Shown: positions 1 to 9,632, counted from the stretch's first letter. The stretch: 64,000 bases of DNA from Tautonia sp040717455 (GCF_040717455.1 NZ_JBFEFH010000008.1:1-64000); one strand, 5' to 3'. The notes: generated by a model from the sequence alone, not told the origin. Numbers and translations are program-made.

Positions 1-1247
1 ATCATGCCGGGCATCCCGCCCATCATGCCGGGCATCATGCCTTCCATGCCGTACAGGCCGCCGCCCATCCCCATGCCGAAGCCGCCCATGCCGCCGTACC
101 CGGAGAAGCCCTGGCCCTTGACGGGGGGCTGGACCCGGGTCTTGGGCCGGGTCCAGTTGGCCTCCAGCACCCGCATCGTCATCGGGGAGTTCTCGAACTC
201 GACGAGCAGGTTCTGGATCGAGTTCTGGTCGATGAGCACCGAGACGTACGCGGGGTAATCGCGGAACAGTTCGACCCCGTCCTCCTGGAGGAATCGCACC
301 GGGCCGCCCCCCTTCGAGACGCCCATGCCGCTCATGCCGCCCATCATGCCGGGCATGCTGCCCATGCCCTCCATGCCGGGCATCATGCCGGCGGCGCCGC
401 CGGCCATGCCGCGCATGGAGTCCTGCATCTCTCCCATGCCGGGCATGCCGCCCCCGGCGGAGGTGGCGGGGGTTTCCGGCTCGATGGCCTGGCCGCCCTT
501 GGTCACCTCGGGGGGATCCTTCAGCTCGAAGCCGAGGGCGGTCGTCCGGTGGTCGACCGCGGCCGGGTTGCCGACTTCGAGGCGGTTCAGGCGCTTGATC
601 GCGGCCGTCTCCCAGTCCTTCGCGCCGGCCTTGCGGTTCACCTCGGCGATGACCTCGAGGATCGAGCGGCGGACCCAGAGGTTTTCCTGGTACTGCCAGA
701 TCTTGCCGATCGAGGGCAGGTTGTTGATGTCGAACGAGACGGTCTGGAGCAGCATCTCCATCGGCGGGACCTCGACGATCCCCTCCCCTTCGATCGGGTC
801 CCAGGGATTGACGACTTCGTAGACGTTCTCCGCGTAGTCGTCGTAGACCTGGCTGTAGAAATAGGCGACCCGCTGAGTCTCGTTCTCGGAGATGTCGGCG
901 GGGATGTCGCGGCCCCATTCGGTCAGCTGCGGCGCGACCTCCTCGGGCCAGTCGAGCAAGGGGGCCTGCCGCTCGTAGAGCCGGCGGTGGGCCTCGTTCA
1001 CGTCGTTCTCGATCAGCGCGATCTTCTTCTGGGTGAAGTCCGCGTACTGGCCGTTGGGCACGGTGCCGGAGGTGTAGGACTGGGCGCCTTGCTGCGCGGA
1101 CTTGATCTCGTTGGCCTTGGTCTCGGCCTGCTCCTTGACCGTCCCGGCCGTGACGAAGTAGCCGACGACCGGCAGCAAGGCGGCGATGAAGAGCACGATC
1201 CAGAAGCGATTCTGGATCAGGAGACGGAGGATATCCTTGGCATCCAT
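1..1247 (-). CDS. Type IV pilus-type assembly protein in PilO position, partial
   Basis: The gene starts at ATG 1247 and runs off the window at base 1, so its C-terminus is missing (at least 415 residues are seen). The N-terminus has a short cytoplasmic stretch and one membrane segment (about residues 9-32), then a region rich in charged and Gln residues that could be coiled coil, the bitopic layout of PilN/PilO proteins. Two Met/Gly/Pro-rich stretches with MPGM-type units occur at about residues 259-307 and from 383 onward. It lies 169 bp downstream of the pilM-like gene on the same strand, so a role in the inner-membrane alignment complex of a type IV pilus or type II secretion machine is inferred from position and topology. 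No PilO signature was recognised directly. Confidence 0.6.
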   Translation of the reverse strand, partial: MDAKDILRLLIQNRFWIVLFIAALLPVVGYFVTAGTVKEQAETKANEIKSAQQGAQSYTSGTVPNGQYADFTQKKIALIENDVNEAHRRLYERQAPLLDWPEEVAPQLTEWGRDIPADISENETQRVAYFYSQVYDDYAENVYEVVNPWDPIEGEGIVEVPPMEMLLQTVSFDINNLPSIGKIWQYQENLWVRRSILEVIAEVNRKAGAKDWETAAIKRLNRLEVGNPAAVDHRTTALGFELKDPPEVTKGGQAIEPETPATSAGGGMPGMGEMQDSMRGMAGGAAGMMPGMEGMGSMPGMMGGMSGMGVSKGGGPVRFLQEDGVELFRDYPAYVSVLIDQNSIQNLLVEFENSPMTMRVLEANWTRPKTRVQPPVKGQGFSGYGGMGGFGMGMGGGLYGMEGMMPGMMGGMPGM

Positions 1248-1359
1248 GGCGGTCGGTTCCGGTGGGCTCGGGGGATCACGAATCGGTCCGATCTGAACGG
1301 GCGTGGATGGGCGAGCAGGGGCCGGAAGATGGGATGGGATCGCCCGCCGGCCGCTCTGG

Positions 1360-1398
1360 CCGCCGCGACGATCCCCGGGGGGAGGATCGTCGCGGCGG
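1360..1398 (-). terminator. Perfect 15-bp hairpin between the two pilus genes
   Basis: Arms 1360-1374 and 1384-1398 are exact reverse complements around a 9-nt G-rich loop. It lies just after the stop of the pilM-like gene and before the next gene on the same strand. There is no following U-tract, so it may be an attenuator or mRNA-stability element rather than a full terminator. Confidence 0.45.
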
Positions 1399-1416
1399 GT
1401 CGAGAGAGGACTGGAC

Positions 1417-3888
1417 TCAGGGGGTCGTGGCGTCGGTCGGCGCCTCGGTGGCCGGGGCGGCCCCGTCCTCCTCGCCGACCGGGAGCTGCTGGAGCGTCTC
1501 CTGGATGACCTGCTCGGACTCGGCCGCCGATTCCGCCTCGAACTCCTCGAGGTTCGGCGCCTGGACCTTGCCGCGGTACTTCGCCTCGGCCTCTCGCATC
1601 CCCTTGGCCAGCTCGGTGGCCTCGGGGGCGGGCTTCTCCTCGGTCGGCGGCTGCCAGATCACGTAGATCACGAAGTCGGTGCGGGTCAGGTACTCGATCT
1701 CCGGTTCCTCGCTCTGACCCCCTCGGCCGCCGAAGGCCGAGGTGCGGCCGCCCATCATGCCGGGCATCATCCCGGGCATCCCGCCCATCATGCCGGACAT
1801 GCCGCCTTCCATGCCGGGCATCATGCCGCCGGCCCCCATCATCTGCTCGTAACCGGACATGCCCTCCATGCCGGGCATGCCCGACATCCCTTCCATGCCG
1901 GGCATGCCGCCGGCCTGGGAGCCCATCATGCCCTCCATGCCGGGCATCATGCCCGCGGCGCCGCCGGCCCCGCCCGAGGTCGGTGCGGGGGTCGAGTGGC
2001 GGAGGGTCGGGGCGGTGGTCGGGAGGCTATTGGAGGCGAGGGCCTTCTCGCTCGTCCAGGTGGCGTCGGTCAGCAGCCAGGCCAGGGCCGCGTGCGAGAA
2101 ACCAAGACGCCGGAACGGGATTTCCCAGAACCGGGGCAGGACCCGCTCGGTCAGGAACAGGTACGGCCCGCCTTCCTGGTCTCGGAGCGAGAGCGGGTTG
2201 TAGTGGTGCCCGATCAGCTCGATCACCCAGCCGGAGCCCGTCGGGGGGTTCTCCTGGTCGTACGGGTGCATGGTGTTCTTGGCGCGGGCCTTCAGCTCCT
2301 GGGTATTCTCGAACCACTGGGCGAGGTCGTCCTTGTAGACGGGCCGGATGGCGTCGATGTGGACCCGCTGCAGTTCGAGTTGGCGACGGTTCTCGGGGTT
2401 CTCGAAATCGACGTTCTGGAACCGGCGATCGTCCCGGGGGTCGTAGGTCGCCGCGCTGAGGATCTGGAAGAGGCTCTTGAAGTCGGCCCCGTCGGGGCTG
2501 GTCTCGACGAGCGTCTCCCCCTTCGTCTTCAGCGTGTTGAACTGGCCCAGGTCGGCGTCGTACTTGCTCTTGAAGCTGTCGCCGTTGGACTTGACCGAGT
2601 TGGCCCGCGAGACGGCCTCGGCGAACTCGGCGTTGTCGACCTTCGCCAGGGCGCGGTAGTCGCCCAGGAAGAGGGCCGAGAAGCCCAGCAGCAGGAGCGA
2701 GGCGGCCAGGAGGGTCAGCGGCTTCTTGGCCCGGATCATCCGGGCCTGGGCGATCTCGGTCGGCAGCAGGTTGGTCTTCAGGCCGCCCAGGTGGAGCCCC
2801 TGCACGCCGAGGCCGTACGAGACGGCGAACGAGGCGATGTTCTCCTGGAACTGCGGGGCCGTGGTGACCTCCTCGCCGACGACCCGGTCGAAATGCTCGA
2901 GCTTCTCGACCTCCATGTTCAGGTTCTGCTGCAGGAACTTCTGCAGGCCCGGCAGCTTGAAGCCGTTGCCCAGGCCGACGACCTTCACCACCTTCGCCTG
3001 GCGGTTCACGCTGCCGTAGAAGCCGATCGAGCGCTGGACCTCGCTGGAGAAGTCGTTGAAGACGTTCCGCATGGCCGTGAACACGGCGCGGGGGTCGGGG
3101 GCCTTCGTGGCGTTCCGCTTCAGGTGCTCGGCCTTGGCGAAGGTCAGCTTCAGCTCCTTCGTCAGGGCCCGGGTGAAGTGGTTGCCGCCGATCGGCACGT
3201 TCCGCTGCCAGATGCGCTGGCCGTCGGTGATGATCAGGTCGGTGTGGTCGGCGCCGATGTCGAGCAGGACGATCGAGCCGCCCGGCTCGATCGCCGGGGC
3301 CGGGGCCTCGCCGTCCTCCCCCTCGGCCGCCACGCCCAGCGGGGGGCGGAGCCGGTCGTAGGCGATGAAGTTGAACAGGGCGATCGGGCTCATCTGGACG
3401 ATTTCGACCTCGATCCCCGCCACGGTGAAGGGCAGGAGCGATCGCTGGATCTGCTCGCGTTTCATGGCGAACAGGCCGACCTCGGTCTGCGAGAACTCCT
3501 CTTCCCCCTCGGTCGCGATCTCCTGCCAGTCCCAGATCACCTCCTCGAGGGCGAACGGGATCTGCTGGCGGGCCTCGAACTTGACGATGTCCGGGACCCG
3601 CTTCTTGTCGACCGGGGGCAGCTTGATGAACTTCACCAGGCCAGACTGGCCCGGCACACCGATGGCAACCGGGATCCCCTTGACCTCGTTGCGTTCGAGG
3701 AACGTCGTCAACGCCTCGCGGACGAGTTCCTCGGGGTCGGCGTCGGGCTGGCTGAGGATCTTCGGATACTCGATGTAATCGAAGGCCTCGGCCACGACGT
3801 GGTCGGGGGCAGCGCCCGGCGCCAGCTTCAGGGCCTTCAGCGCGGACAGGCCGATATCGATGGCCCAGACGGGCTGGATCTTCGGCAT
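1417..3888 (-). CDS. pilM: Pilus assembly protein PilM with fused PilN-like region
   Basis: An 823-residue protein starting at ATG 3888. Residues 1 to about 350 form a PilM-type actin-like ATPase: the N-terminus reads WAIDIGLSALKALKL (the phosphate-1 loop), followed by GVPGQSGLVKFIKLPP and a VLLDIGADHTDLIIT segment. A hydrophobic segment at about 390-410 leads into a periplasmic region that resembles PilN, and residues about 638-716 are a Met/Gly/Pro-rich repeat (MPGMEGM units). Normal PilM is about 350 residues, so this is a PilM-PilN fusion with a low-complexity insert, anchoring the cytoplasmic ATPase-like ring to the inner membrane. The next gene downstream is also membrane-anchored and carries the same repeat type. 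PilM identity is firm; the PilN part is inferred from order and topology. Confidence 0.85.
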   Translation of the reverse strand: MPKIQPVWAIDIGLSALKALKLAPGAAPDHVVAEAFDYIEYPKILSQPDADPEELVREALTTFLERNEVKGIPVAIGVPGQSGLVKFIKLPPVDKKRVPDIVKFEARQQIPFALEEVIWDWQEIATEGEEEFSQTEVGLFAMKREQIQRSLLPFTVAGIEVEIVQMSPIALFNFIAYDRLRPPLGVAAEGEDGEAPAPAIEPGGSIVLLDIGADHTDLIITDGQRIWQRNVPIGGNHFTRALTKELKLTFAKAEHLKRNATKAPDPRAVFTAMRNVFNDFSSEVQRSIGFYGSVNRQAKVVKVVGLGNGFKLPGLQKFLQQNLNMEVEKLEHFDRVVGEEVTTAPQFQENIASFAVSYGLGVQGLHLGGLKTNLLPTEIAQARMIRAKKPLTLLAASLLLLGFSALFLGDYRALAKVDNAEFAEAVSRANSVKSNGDSFKSKYDADLGQFNTLKTKGETLVETSPDGADFKSLFQILSAATYDPRDDRRFQNVDFENPENRRQLELQRVHIDAIRPVYKDDLAQWFENTQELKARAKNTMHPYDQENPPTGSGWVIELIGHHYNPLSLRDQEGGPYLFLTERVLPRFWEIPFRRLGFSHAALAWLLTDATWTSEKALASNSLPTTAPTLRHSTPAPTSGGAGGAAGMMPGMEGMMGSQAGGMPGMEGMSGMPGMEGMSGYEQMMGAGGMMPGMEGGMSGMMGGMPGMMPGMMGGRTSAFGGRGGQSEEPEIEYLTRTDFVIYVIWQPPTEEKPAPEATELAKGMREAEAKYRGKVQAPNLEEFEAESAAESEQVIQETLQQLPVGEEDGAAPATEAPTDATTP

Positions 3889-4305
3889 GCGGTCATTCTC
3901 CTGCGGGCCGGATGTCCGGGCCGGTCGGAAGCTCCGAACTGGCTTTGAGTTGCGTCGAATGAACTGGAGAGGGGAGGCGGAGGTCCGTCGTCCCTAGGAG
4001 ACGAGTCAAGGGCCACCGAGGGCCCCACGCTAGCAGAGCGATCGGCGCGTCGTCAATCATTCGGGACCCGCGGACCTCCGTCGCTGCTTCTTTCGACGCC
4101 GAGGGATCGCCGGGAGTTCCCGAGTGTTGCCGAAGCCGATCAGGACCGCCGCACCCCGCCGAACCCCGGCGAGGTGCTGAACCTCCTTCGTTTAACATAC
4201 GTGAGAACCGTCGTCCAAGAGGTCGCTCGATCCGCCCGGCTCGCCCGTGCCCCGCGATAACCCGCACGACGCGATTGGATTCCCGGGACACGGGCCGATT
4301 CCTCA
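3889..4305. other. 417-bp gap upstream of pilM
   Basis: No supported gene. This stretch must carry the promoter of the minus-strand pilus genes and the 3' end signals of the amidohydrolase gene. It holds a small AT-richer patch near 4188-4200, but I see no convincing -35/-10 pair or terminator hairpin. Confidence 0.4.
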
Positions 4306-7300
4306 TCACGAACCGCCCCGCCCCGATCGGGAGAAGACGACCTCCCCGTCGACGACCGTCTCGGCCACCTCCGCCGCGCGGACTTCCTCCGGAGTGCTCG
4401 CGAACGGGTCGCGGTCGATCACCGTCAGGTCGGCCCGGAACCCGGGGCGGAGCACCCCGAGCCGTTCCTCGTCGAACGCCGCGAAGGCCGAACCGCTCGT
4501 GAATGCCCGCAAGGCCTCGTGGAGCGAGAGCCGGTGCTCGCTGTGCCAGCCCCCGGCCGGGAGCCCCTGCGCATCGCGACGGGAGAGCGAGGCGTAGAGC
4601 CCCCAGAACGGGCTGACGATCTCGACCGGGAAATCCGAACCGAAGGCCAGCCGCACGTCGGCATCGCGGAACCATCGCCAGGCGTAGGCCCCCAATACCC
4701 GTTCGGGGCCGAGCCGGGCATCGGCCCATCGCATGTCGGTGCTGGCATGGGAGGGTTGCATCGACGCGATGATCCCCAGCTCGGTGAAGCGCGGGACATC
4801 CTGCGGGCGGACGACCTGGGCGTGTTCGATCCTCAGGCGGGGGTCGGTCGCCTCCGGGACGGCGGCCAGGGCGGCGGCGTAGGAGTCGAGCACCAGGGCG
4901 TTCCCCTTGTCGCCGATCGCGTGCGTGCAGACCTGCCAGCCGTTGCGCAGGGCGGCGATGGTCGTCTCGCGGTGCCGGTCGGGATCGATCAGGTACAGGC
5001 CGGTGTTCTCGGGGTCGTCGTGGTACGGCTCGAACATCAAGGCCCCGCGCGACCCCATCGCGCCGTCGATGAACAGCTTGATCGCCCGGTAGCGGAACCG
5101 GGCCTCGGGCCCGGCGGCCTCGGGGGGCGTCGAGGCGAATTCGACCTCCCGGCCGTCCGGGGGATTGGCCATCCCGTAGACCCGGAGCTTGAGCAACCCC
5201 TCCCGGTCGAGTTGCCGGTAGATCGCGGCGATGCCCGGCGGGATGCCCGCGTCGTGCACGCCGGTCAGGCCGGCGGCGAGGGTCGCCTCCTGGGCCAGCA
5301 AGATCCGACGACGAATGTCCTCGGTCGAGACCTCCGGGGCGACCCGGCCGATCAGGCCCATCGCGCCGTCGATGAAGACGCCCGTCGGGTTGCCGTCGGC
5401 GTCCCGGATGATCTGCCCGTCGCTCGGCGGCTCCGAAGCGGCGGTCACGCCGGCGAGTTCCATCGCCTTCGAGCTGGCCCAGCCGGCGTGCCCATCGACG
5501 CGGCGGAGCCAGACGGGTCGATCGGGGCTGGCCTCGTCGAGGAGGCTCGCGTCGGGGAACTCGCCGCCCGGCCAGAGGCTCTGGTCCCAGTTCCGGCCGA
5601 ACACCCAGCCCCCTTCCGGGGTCTGCTCGGCCCGCTCTCGGATCAGGCGCTTCACCTCGTCGAGCGAGGCCACGTCGCGCAGGTCCACTTCCTCCAGCGA
5701 CGAGCCGAGCATCAGCAGGTGGACATGCGCGTCGATCAGGCCGGGCATCGCGAAGCCGTCGGGGCGATCGACCACCACCGTCTTCGGCCCCCGGAAGCGG
5801 TCGATCTCCTCCCGGGAACCGACCGCGAGGATTTCCCCGCCCCGCGCCGCCAGGGCTTCGGCCCAGGGGGACTCCGGGTCGCCGGTCCAGATGCGGGCGG
5901 CCGAGACGACCAGGTCGGCCGGGCCGTCTTCCTTCAGCCGGAGGGCCCGGCCGGGCAGGGTGTCCATGAACGCTCCCCCGGAAATGGCCGGCTCCCCGGC
6001 GATGAACAGGTGGACGACCCCCGGCGCGTACTGAGTCGGGGCGTCGAAGGTCGCCGAGTCTCGGAACGCCTCGGGGTCGAAGACGACCAGGTCGGCCACG
6101 GCCCCCTCGCGGATCACGCCCCGATCGGCCAGCCCGAGGATCTCCGCCGGCAGGCCGCTCGACGACCGGACCGCCTGTTCCAGGCTGATCACCCCGTCGT
6201 CCAGGGCATAGCGCATCTTGCGCGGGAAGGTGCCGTACGATCTCGGGTGCGGCCGGTCGTCGCCGCCGGGCAGGTGGGCCGAGCCGTCCGACGCGGTGGC
6301 GACGAACTCCCGCTGCATGACGTGCCGGACGTCCTCCTCGGTCATGCCGAAGCTCACGCCCGAGGCCCCGCCGTTGCGCTGGATCTCGATGACCACTTCC
6401 TCGGCCGGTTTCCCCTCGGCCTGGGCGATCGCCGCGATCGACTTGCCCACCCATTCGGGACGCTCCGTGTAGCGGGCGATCCGGATCGACTCCCCCCCAT
6501 TCCTCGATTCGAGGCCGGAGCGGATCCCTGCGCGCAGCTTCGCCCCGCGTTCGGGGTCGTCGGCGATCGCCTTGAACGCCTCGGTCCCGTCCCGGACGGC
6601 CCAGTCGGGGATGACCATGGCGCTGACGGAGGTGCTCGACGCGATGTACGGGTATTGATCGGCCGAGACGGCCTGGCCGGCGGCTCGGGCCTCGGCGATC
6701 CGGTCGCAGGCCGGGACCACCAGCCCCCAGGCCGCCTTGCCGCTCGCCTTCAGGTGCGAGATGTGCACTGCCGCGCCCGATTCTGAGCCGATCCGGATGG
6801 CCTCGTCGATCGACCTCAACAGGCCGGTCCCCTCCCCCCGGATGTGGCTCGCATACAGCCCGCCGTGCCCGGCCACCACCTTCGACAGGGCGATCAATTC
6901 CTCCGTATCGGCGTACTGGCTGGGGATGTAGATCAGGCCGGTGGACATGCCCCAGGCCCCGCCCTCCATGCCTTCGGCAACGAGCTGCGTCATGCGATCC
7001 AGTTCCTCGGGCGACGCCTCGCGGTCGGCGCTGCCCATGACCTCGCGGCGGATCGAGCCGTGGGGGATCAGGTGGATGACGTTCGTGCCGGCCCCCTTCG
7101 CATCGACCTCGGCCAGATAGGCCGCCACGTCGATCGGGCCCGAGCCGCAGTTGCCGGTCACGATGGTTGTGACCCCCTGCGCCTGGAAATTGCGGTTCGG
7201 CCGCGTGCCGTCCTGCAGGATCGAGCGGTCCGAGTGGCTATGCAGGTCGATGAACCCCGGCGCGACGATCAGGCCGGTCACGTCGATCACGCGGGCGTCC

Positions 7301-7509
7301 GGGGCCGGCTCGACTCGGCCGACCGCGACGATCCTCCCGTCGCGGAGGGCCACATCGGCGACCCGACGATCCGCCCCGGTCCCATCGACGACCGTCCCCC
7401 CTCGCAGGACCAGGTCGGCCTGAGTCGATCCTCGGGCCGATGCCGATTCCCCCGAACACAGGCAGACGATCAGTGTCAACAGGGTGGCAAATCGAGCAGG
7501 CAAGGTCAT
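4306..7509 (-). CDS. Tandem amidohydrolase fusion: N-acyl-D-aminoacylase plus YtcJ-like
   Basis: A 1067-residue protein from ATG 7509, with a signal peptide ending near ASARG (residue about 26). Residues about 30-515 match N-acyl-D-amino-acid deacylases: LRGGTVVDGTG, the metal-binding FIDLHSHSD near residue 86, a TGNCGSG loop and an ASHIRGEG segment. Residues about 525-1060 are a second complete amidohydrolase of the YtcJ type: GLIDAHVHLL near 590, FIDGAMGSRGAL, a THAIGDKGN histidine loop, RIEHAQVV and FGSDFPVE. The frame is open throughout with no stop or start between the halves. Each family is normally one gene of about 480-570 residues. The export signal suggests periplasmic deacylation of D-amino-acid or related amides; the substrate of the second half is unknown. 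Confidence 0.85.
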   Translation of the reverse strand: MTLPARFATLLTLIVCLCSGESASARGSTQADLVLRGGTVVDGTGADRRVADVALRDGRIVAVGRVEPAPDARVIDVTGLIVAPGFIDLHSHSDRSILQDGTRPNRNFQAQGVTTIVTGNCGSGPIDVAAYLAEVDAKGAGTNVIHLIPHGSIRREVMGSADREASPEELDRMTQLVAEGMEGGAWGMSTGLIYIPSQYADTEELIALSKVVAGHGGLYASHIRGEGTGLLRSIDEAIRIGSESGAAVHISHLKASGKAAWGLVVPACDRIAEARAAGQAVSADQYPYIASSTSVSAMVIPDWAVRDGTEAFKAIADDPERGAKLRAGIRSGLESRNGGESIRIARYTERPEWVGKSIAAIAQAEGKPAEEVVIEIQRNGGASGVSFGMTEEDVRHVMQREFVATASDGSAHLPGGDDRPHPRSYGTFPRKMRYALDDGVISLEQAVRSSSGLPAEILGLADRGVIREGAVADLVVFDPEAFRDSATFDAPTQYAPGVVHLFIAGEPAISGGAFMDTLPGRALRLKEDGPADLVVSAARIWTGDPESPWAEALAARGGEILAVGSREEIDRFRGPKTVVVDRPDGFAMPGLIDAHVHLLMLGSSLEEVDLRDVASLDEVKRLIRERAEQTPEGGWVFGRNWDQSLWPGGEFPDASLLDEASPDRPVWLRRVDGHAGWASSKAMELAGVTAASEPPSDGQIIRDADGNPTGVFIDGAMGLIGRVAPEVSTEDIRRRILLAQEATLAAGLTGVHDAGIPPGIAAIYRQLDREGLLKLRVYGMANPPDGREVEFASTPPEAAGPEARFRYRAIKLFIDGAMGSRGALMFEPYHDDPENTGLYLIDPDRHRETTIAALRNGWQVCTHAIGDKGNALVLDSYAAALAAVPEATDPRLRIEHAQVVRPQDVPRFTELGIIASMQPSHASTDMRWADARLGPERVLGAYAWRWFRDADVRLAFGSDFPVEIVSPFWGLYASLSRRDAQGLPAGGWHSEHRLSLHEALRAFTSGSAFAAFDEERLGVLRPGFRADLTVIDRDPFASTPEEVRAAEVAETVVDGEVVFSRSGRGGS

Positions 7510-7840
7510 GGATGCTCCCTCTCCCGGGGGGCTCGCCGCCCCTGGTCGTTCGCGTTCACGGGCCCAATGAATCGCCCGATTATGAGGGGCATACGACCTC
7601 GGTGCCAGCGTCTTCCGGCCGCGGGCCTGCGGCGTTCCGGCGAGGCAGCGATGCGGCCGGCGGTCCCGTCTCGGCGACGACCCCGGGGCCGGGACGACCA
7701 ACGCAAACGGCCCCCGACCCGCTCGGAGGCGAATCGGGGGCCGTCGATGATTTCTCGGGGATCGTCGTCGGCAAGGCGCGACGGACGATCGACACGGCAA
7801 GGGCAAGGCAAAACCAGGAGAGGCGAGGCTTGGCGTCGGA
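7510..7840. other. 331-bp gap upstream of the amidohydrolase
   Basis: No gene supported. It lies between the small gene ending at 7841 and the amidohydrolase start at 7509, both on the minus strand, and probably carries the amidohydrolase promoter. No clear repeat or hairpin was found. Confidence 0.35.
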
Positions 7841-8056
7841 TTAGCTTCGGTCGGCGGGACTTGCGGTGCGGGACTCGGCCGAACGCCGGCCGGTGCGGCC
7901 GGTGTTGGCGTAGGAGGCCGTCAAGGCGCCCAGCAGCAGCGAGCGGCGACCGCTCCGGGCCGAGACCCCTCCGCGTCGGATCCGGGCCATGGCTCCGGCC
8001 CATTCGAACCCGTTGTGCGTCGGTGCGGTCTTCTTCTTGGAATTCACCACGCTCAT
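7841..8056 (-). CDS. Small basic hypothetical protein
   Basis: A 71-residue open frame from ATG 8056. It is preceded on its strand by purine-rich AGGAAACG directly before the ATG and GGAG further upstream, and its codons are strongly biased to G or C at third positions, like real genes here. The product is rich in Arg, Ser, Gly and Ala, starts with MSVVNSKKKT and has no membrane segment or domain I recognise. Function is unknown. It could be spurious, since stop-free frames of this size are common in such GC-rich DNA. Confidence 0.4.
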   Translation of the reverse strand: MSVVNSKKKTAPTHNGFEWAGAMARIRRGGVSARSGRRSLLLGALTASYANTGRTGRRSAESRTASPADRS

Positions 8057-8528
8057 CGTTTCCTATCACTCCAGAACGAGAGGGTCAGGCCACCACTTCA
8101 GCGACCTCGACCTCATCCATCCAATCCGTTGCACCGAGTTCGCCCCGCATCCCGAGTGCCACGGCGCGCGATCCTTGGCGGCCGGGCAACCGGTCGCGGT
8201 GTTCCACCACCGCGGGGGCCGGGTGTTCGGATTCAAGCAACCGAGGGAGGCCCGCGCCAGGCACGACCGGAAGGGGGGGTGAGCGCGAACCGCCGTCCTG
8301 CGACCGTCGGGTCGGAGGAGGACCCCGAAGATATCGTCCCAACCGAGGCCGGACTTCACGAGATTCAAGGGATCGGGAGGTTCGGATGACCTCAAACGAT
8401 CGAATCTGATGAGGTCCTGACCGCCGAGGCAACGACACAGAGAGGGAGTCTTCGCTCGGAAAACCCGTGATCGAGGTACTCGCATCCTAATCCCGTCTGG
8501 GGGACCGGGCAAGTGAAAACCCGAATCT
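8057..8528. other. 472-bp gap downstream of the CPBP protease gene
   Basis: No supported gene. A minus-strand open frame crosses it (8066-8545) but overlaps the protease gene tail and has Cys/Trp/Pro-rich composition unlike its neighbours. No clear hairpin or repeat. Confidence 0.35.
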
Positions 8529-9632
8529 TCACACCGATTCAACATTTGGATGCGACCGACGGATCGACCGGGCTTCCGAATGCCCCGATTCTCCGGCCTG
8601 GGGCGGCCCGGACGTTTCCTCGGCCTCCCCTTCGCCCGGGGCCGAGATGCCCGGCTCCGCCGGCCCGGGCACCGGCACGGCCTCCGGCTCCGCCTCCGGG
8701 AGGATCAGCACCAGGACGATCATGCCGACGGTGCTCAGGCCGTTGAACGTGGCGTGCGCGGCGATCGGGGCGACGATGCTCTTGGTCCTCCGGTAGAGCA
8801 AGCCCAGCGCGATCGCCAGCACGAACAGGGGCAACGGCGCCGGCCACTGACCGAAGTGGACGAGCGCGAAGATCGCCGCCGGGACCACCAGCGCCGTCAG
8901 GCTCGCCACCCCCGGATCCAGCCCCGGCTGCAGGTCGATGGAATCCCGATCCGTCTCCCGGTCCTCGGCGATCGCCGTCCGGGTCACCCCGAACCGCTTC
9001 TCGAGCCAGCCTTGCAGGATGCCCCGGAACAGCAGCTCCTCGGCCGCCGGCGCGAAGATCACGGCCGAGACGAAGGCCAGGACCATGACCCAGGGCGATC
9101 GCTCCTCGAATAGCATCTCCTGCAACGGGTGCGCGGTCGGCGGCCAGATGAGGATCGCCATGAACTGCACCGAGTAGACCAGGGGCAGGCAGAAGACCGC
9201 CGAGACGACGCCGAGGAGCACGTCCCGGCCGATCCGACCCCCGCCCCCGGACAGGCCGAAGTCCGAGGCCCGGGCCCGGTTCCAGAGCCCGAGCAGGCCC
9301 GGCAAGGCGATCAGGACCAGCAGGTTGATCAGGGCCACCGCCCCCATGGCCTCGACCAGCTTCGGTTCCGCGTCCGGCCCCCGGCGCGCCCGCAGCAGGC
9401 TCGCCGCGACCAGCGTCGCGAACTGCCAGAGGAAGAAGCTCGCGAAGACCTGGGGCCCCCCCCAGGGGACCGGCCTCCCCGGCCGGGTCGGGATCACCGG
9501 CCGGCCGCCCCAGGCCCGCTCGATCGCCAGGGCCCAGGCCGCCGAGATGGCCAGCAAGACCAGCCCGGCCATCCCGAGCAGGAGCCAGGCCGAGCGCATC
9601 GGGATGTCGAGATCGGCAGCATCGAGCGGCAT
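8529..9632 (-). CDS. CPBP family intramembrane glutamic endopeptidase
   Basis: A 367-residue polytopic membrane protein from ATG 9632. It has about eight hydrophobic segments and the hallmarks of the CPBP/Abi (Rce1-like) family: EELLFRG at about residue 197, FALVHFGQWPAP and an AHATFN histidine motif in the C-terminal third. These supply the Glu and His residues of the membrane active site. The last 50 residues are a hydrophilic Pro/Glu-rich tail without family similarity. In bacteria such proteases process membrane or prenylated peptides or confer bacteriocin immunity; the substrate here is unknown. It is divergent from tyrS, 207 bp away. Confidence 0.88.
   Translation of the reverse strand: MPLDAADLDIPMRSAWLLLGMAGLVLLAISAAWALAIERAWGGRPVIPTRPGRPVPWGGPQVFASFFLWQFATLVAASLLRARRGPDAEPKLVEAMGAVALINLLVLIALPGLLGLWNRARASDFGLSGGGGRIGRDVLLGVVSAVFCLPLVYSVQFMAILIWPPTAHPLQEMLFEERSPWVMVLAFVSAVIFAPAAEELLFRGILQGWLEKRFGVTRTAIAEDRETDRDSIDLQPGLDPGVASLTALVVPAAIFALVHFGQWPAPLPLFVLAIALGLLYRRTKSIVAPIAAHATFNGLSTVGMIVLVLILPEAEPEAVPVPGPAEPGISAPGEGEAEETSGPPQAGESGHSEARSIRRSHPNVESV

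Noticed and set aside
1303..3948. An 881-residue plus-strand open frame antisense to pilM
   Set aside because: It is an antisense shadow produced by high GC3 codons; the product is His/Gly/Leu low complexity with no domain, while the opposite strand encodes a clear PilM.
8066..8545. Minus-strand open frame before the CPBP protease gene end
   Set aside because: It overlaps the protease C-terminus, has no ribosome site and Cys/Trp/Pro content unlike real genes here.
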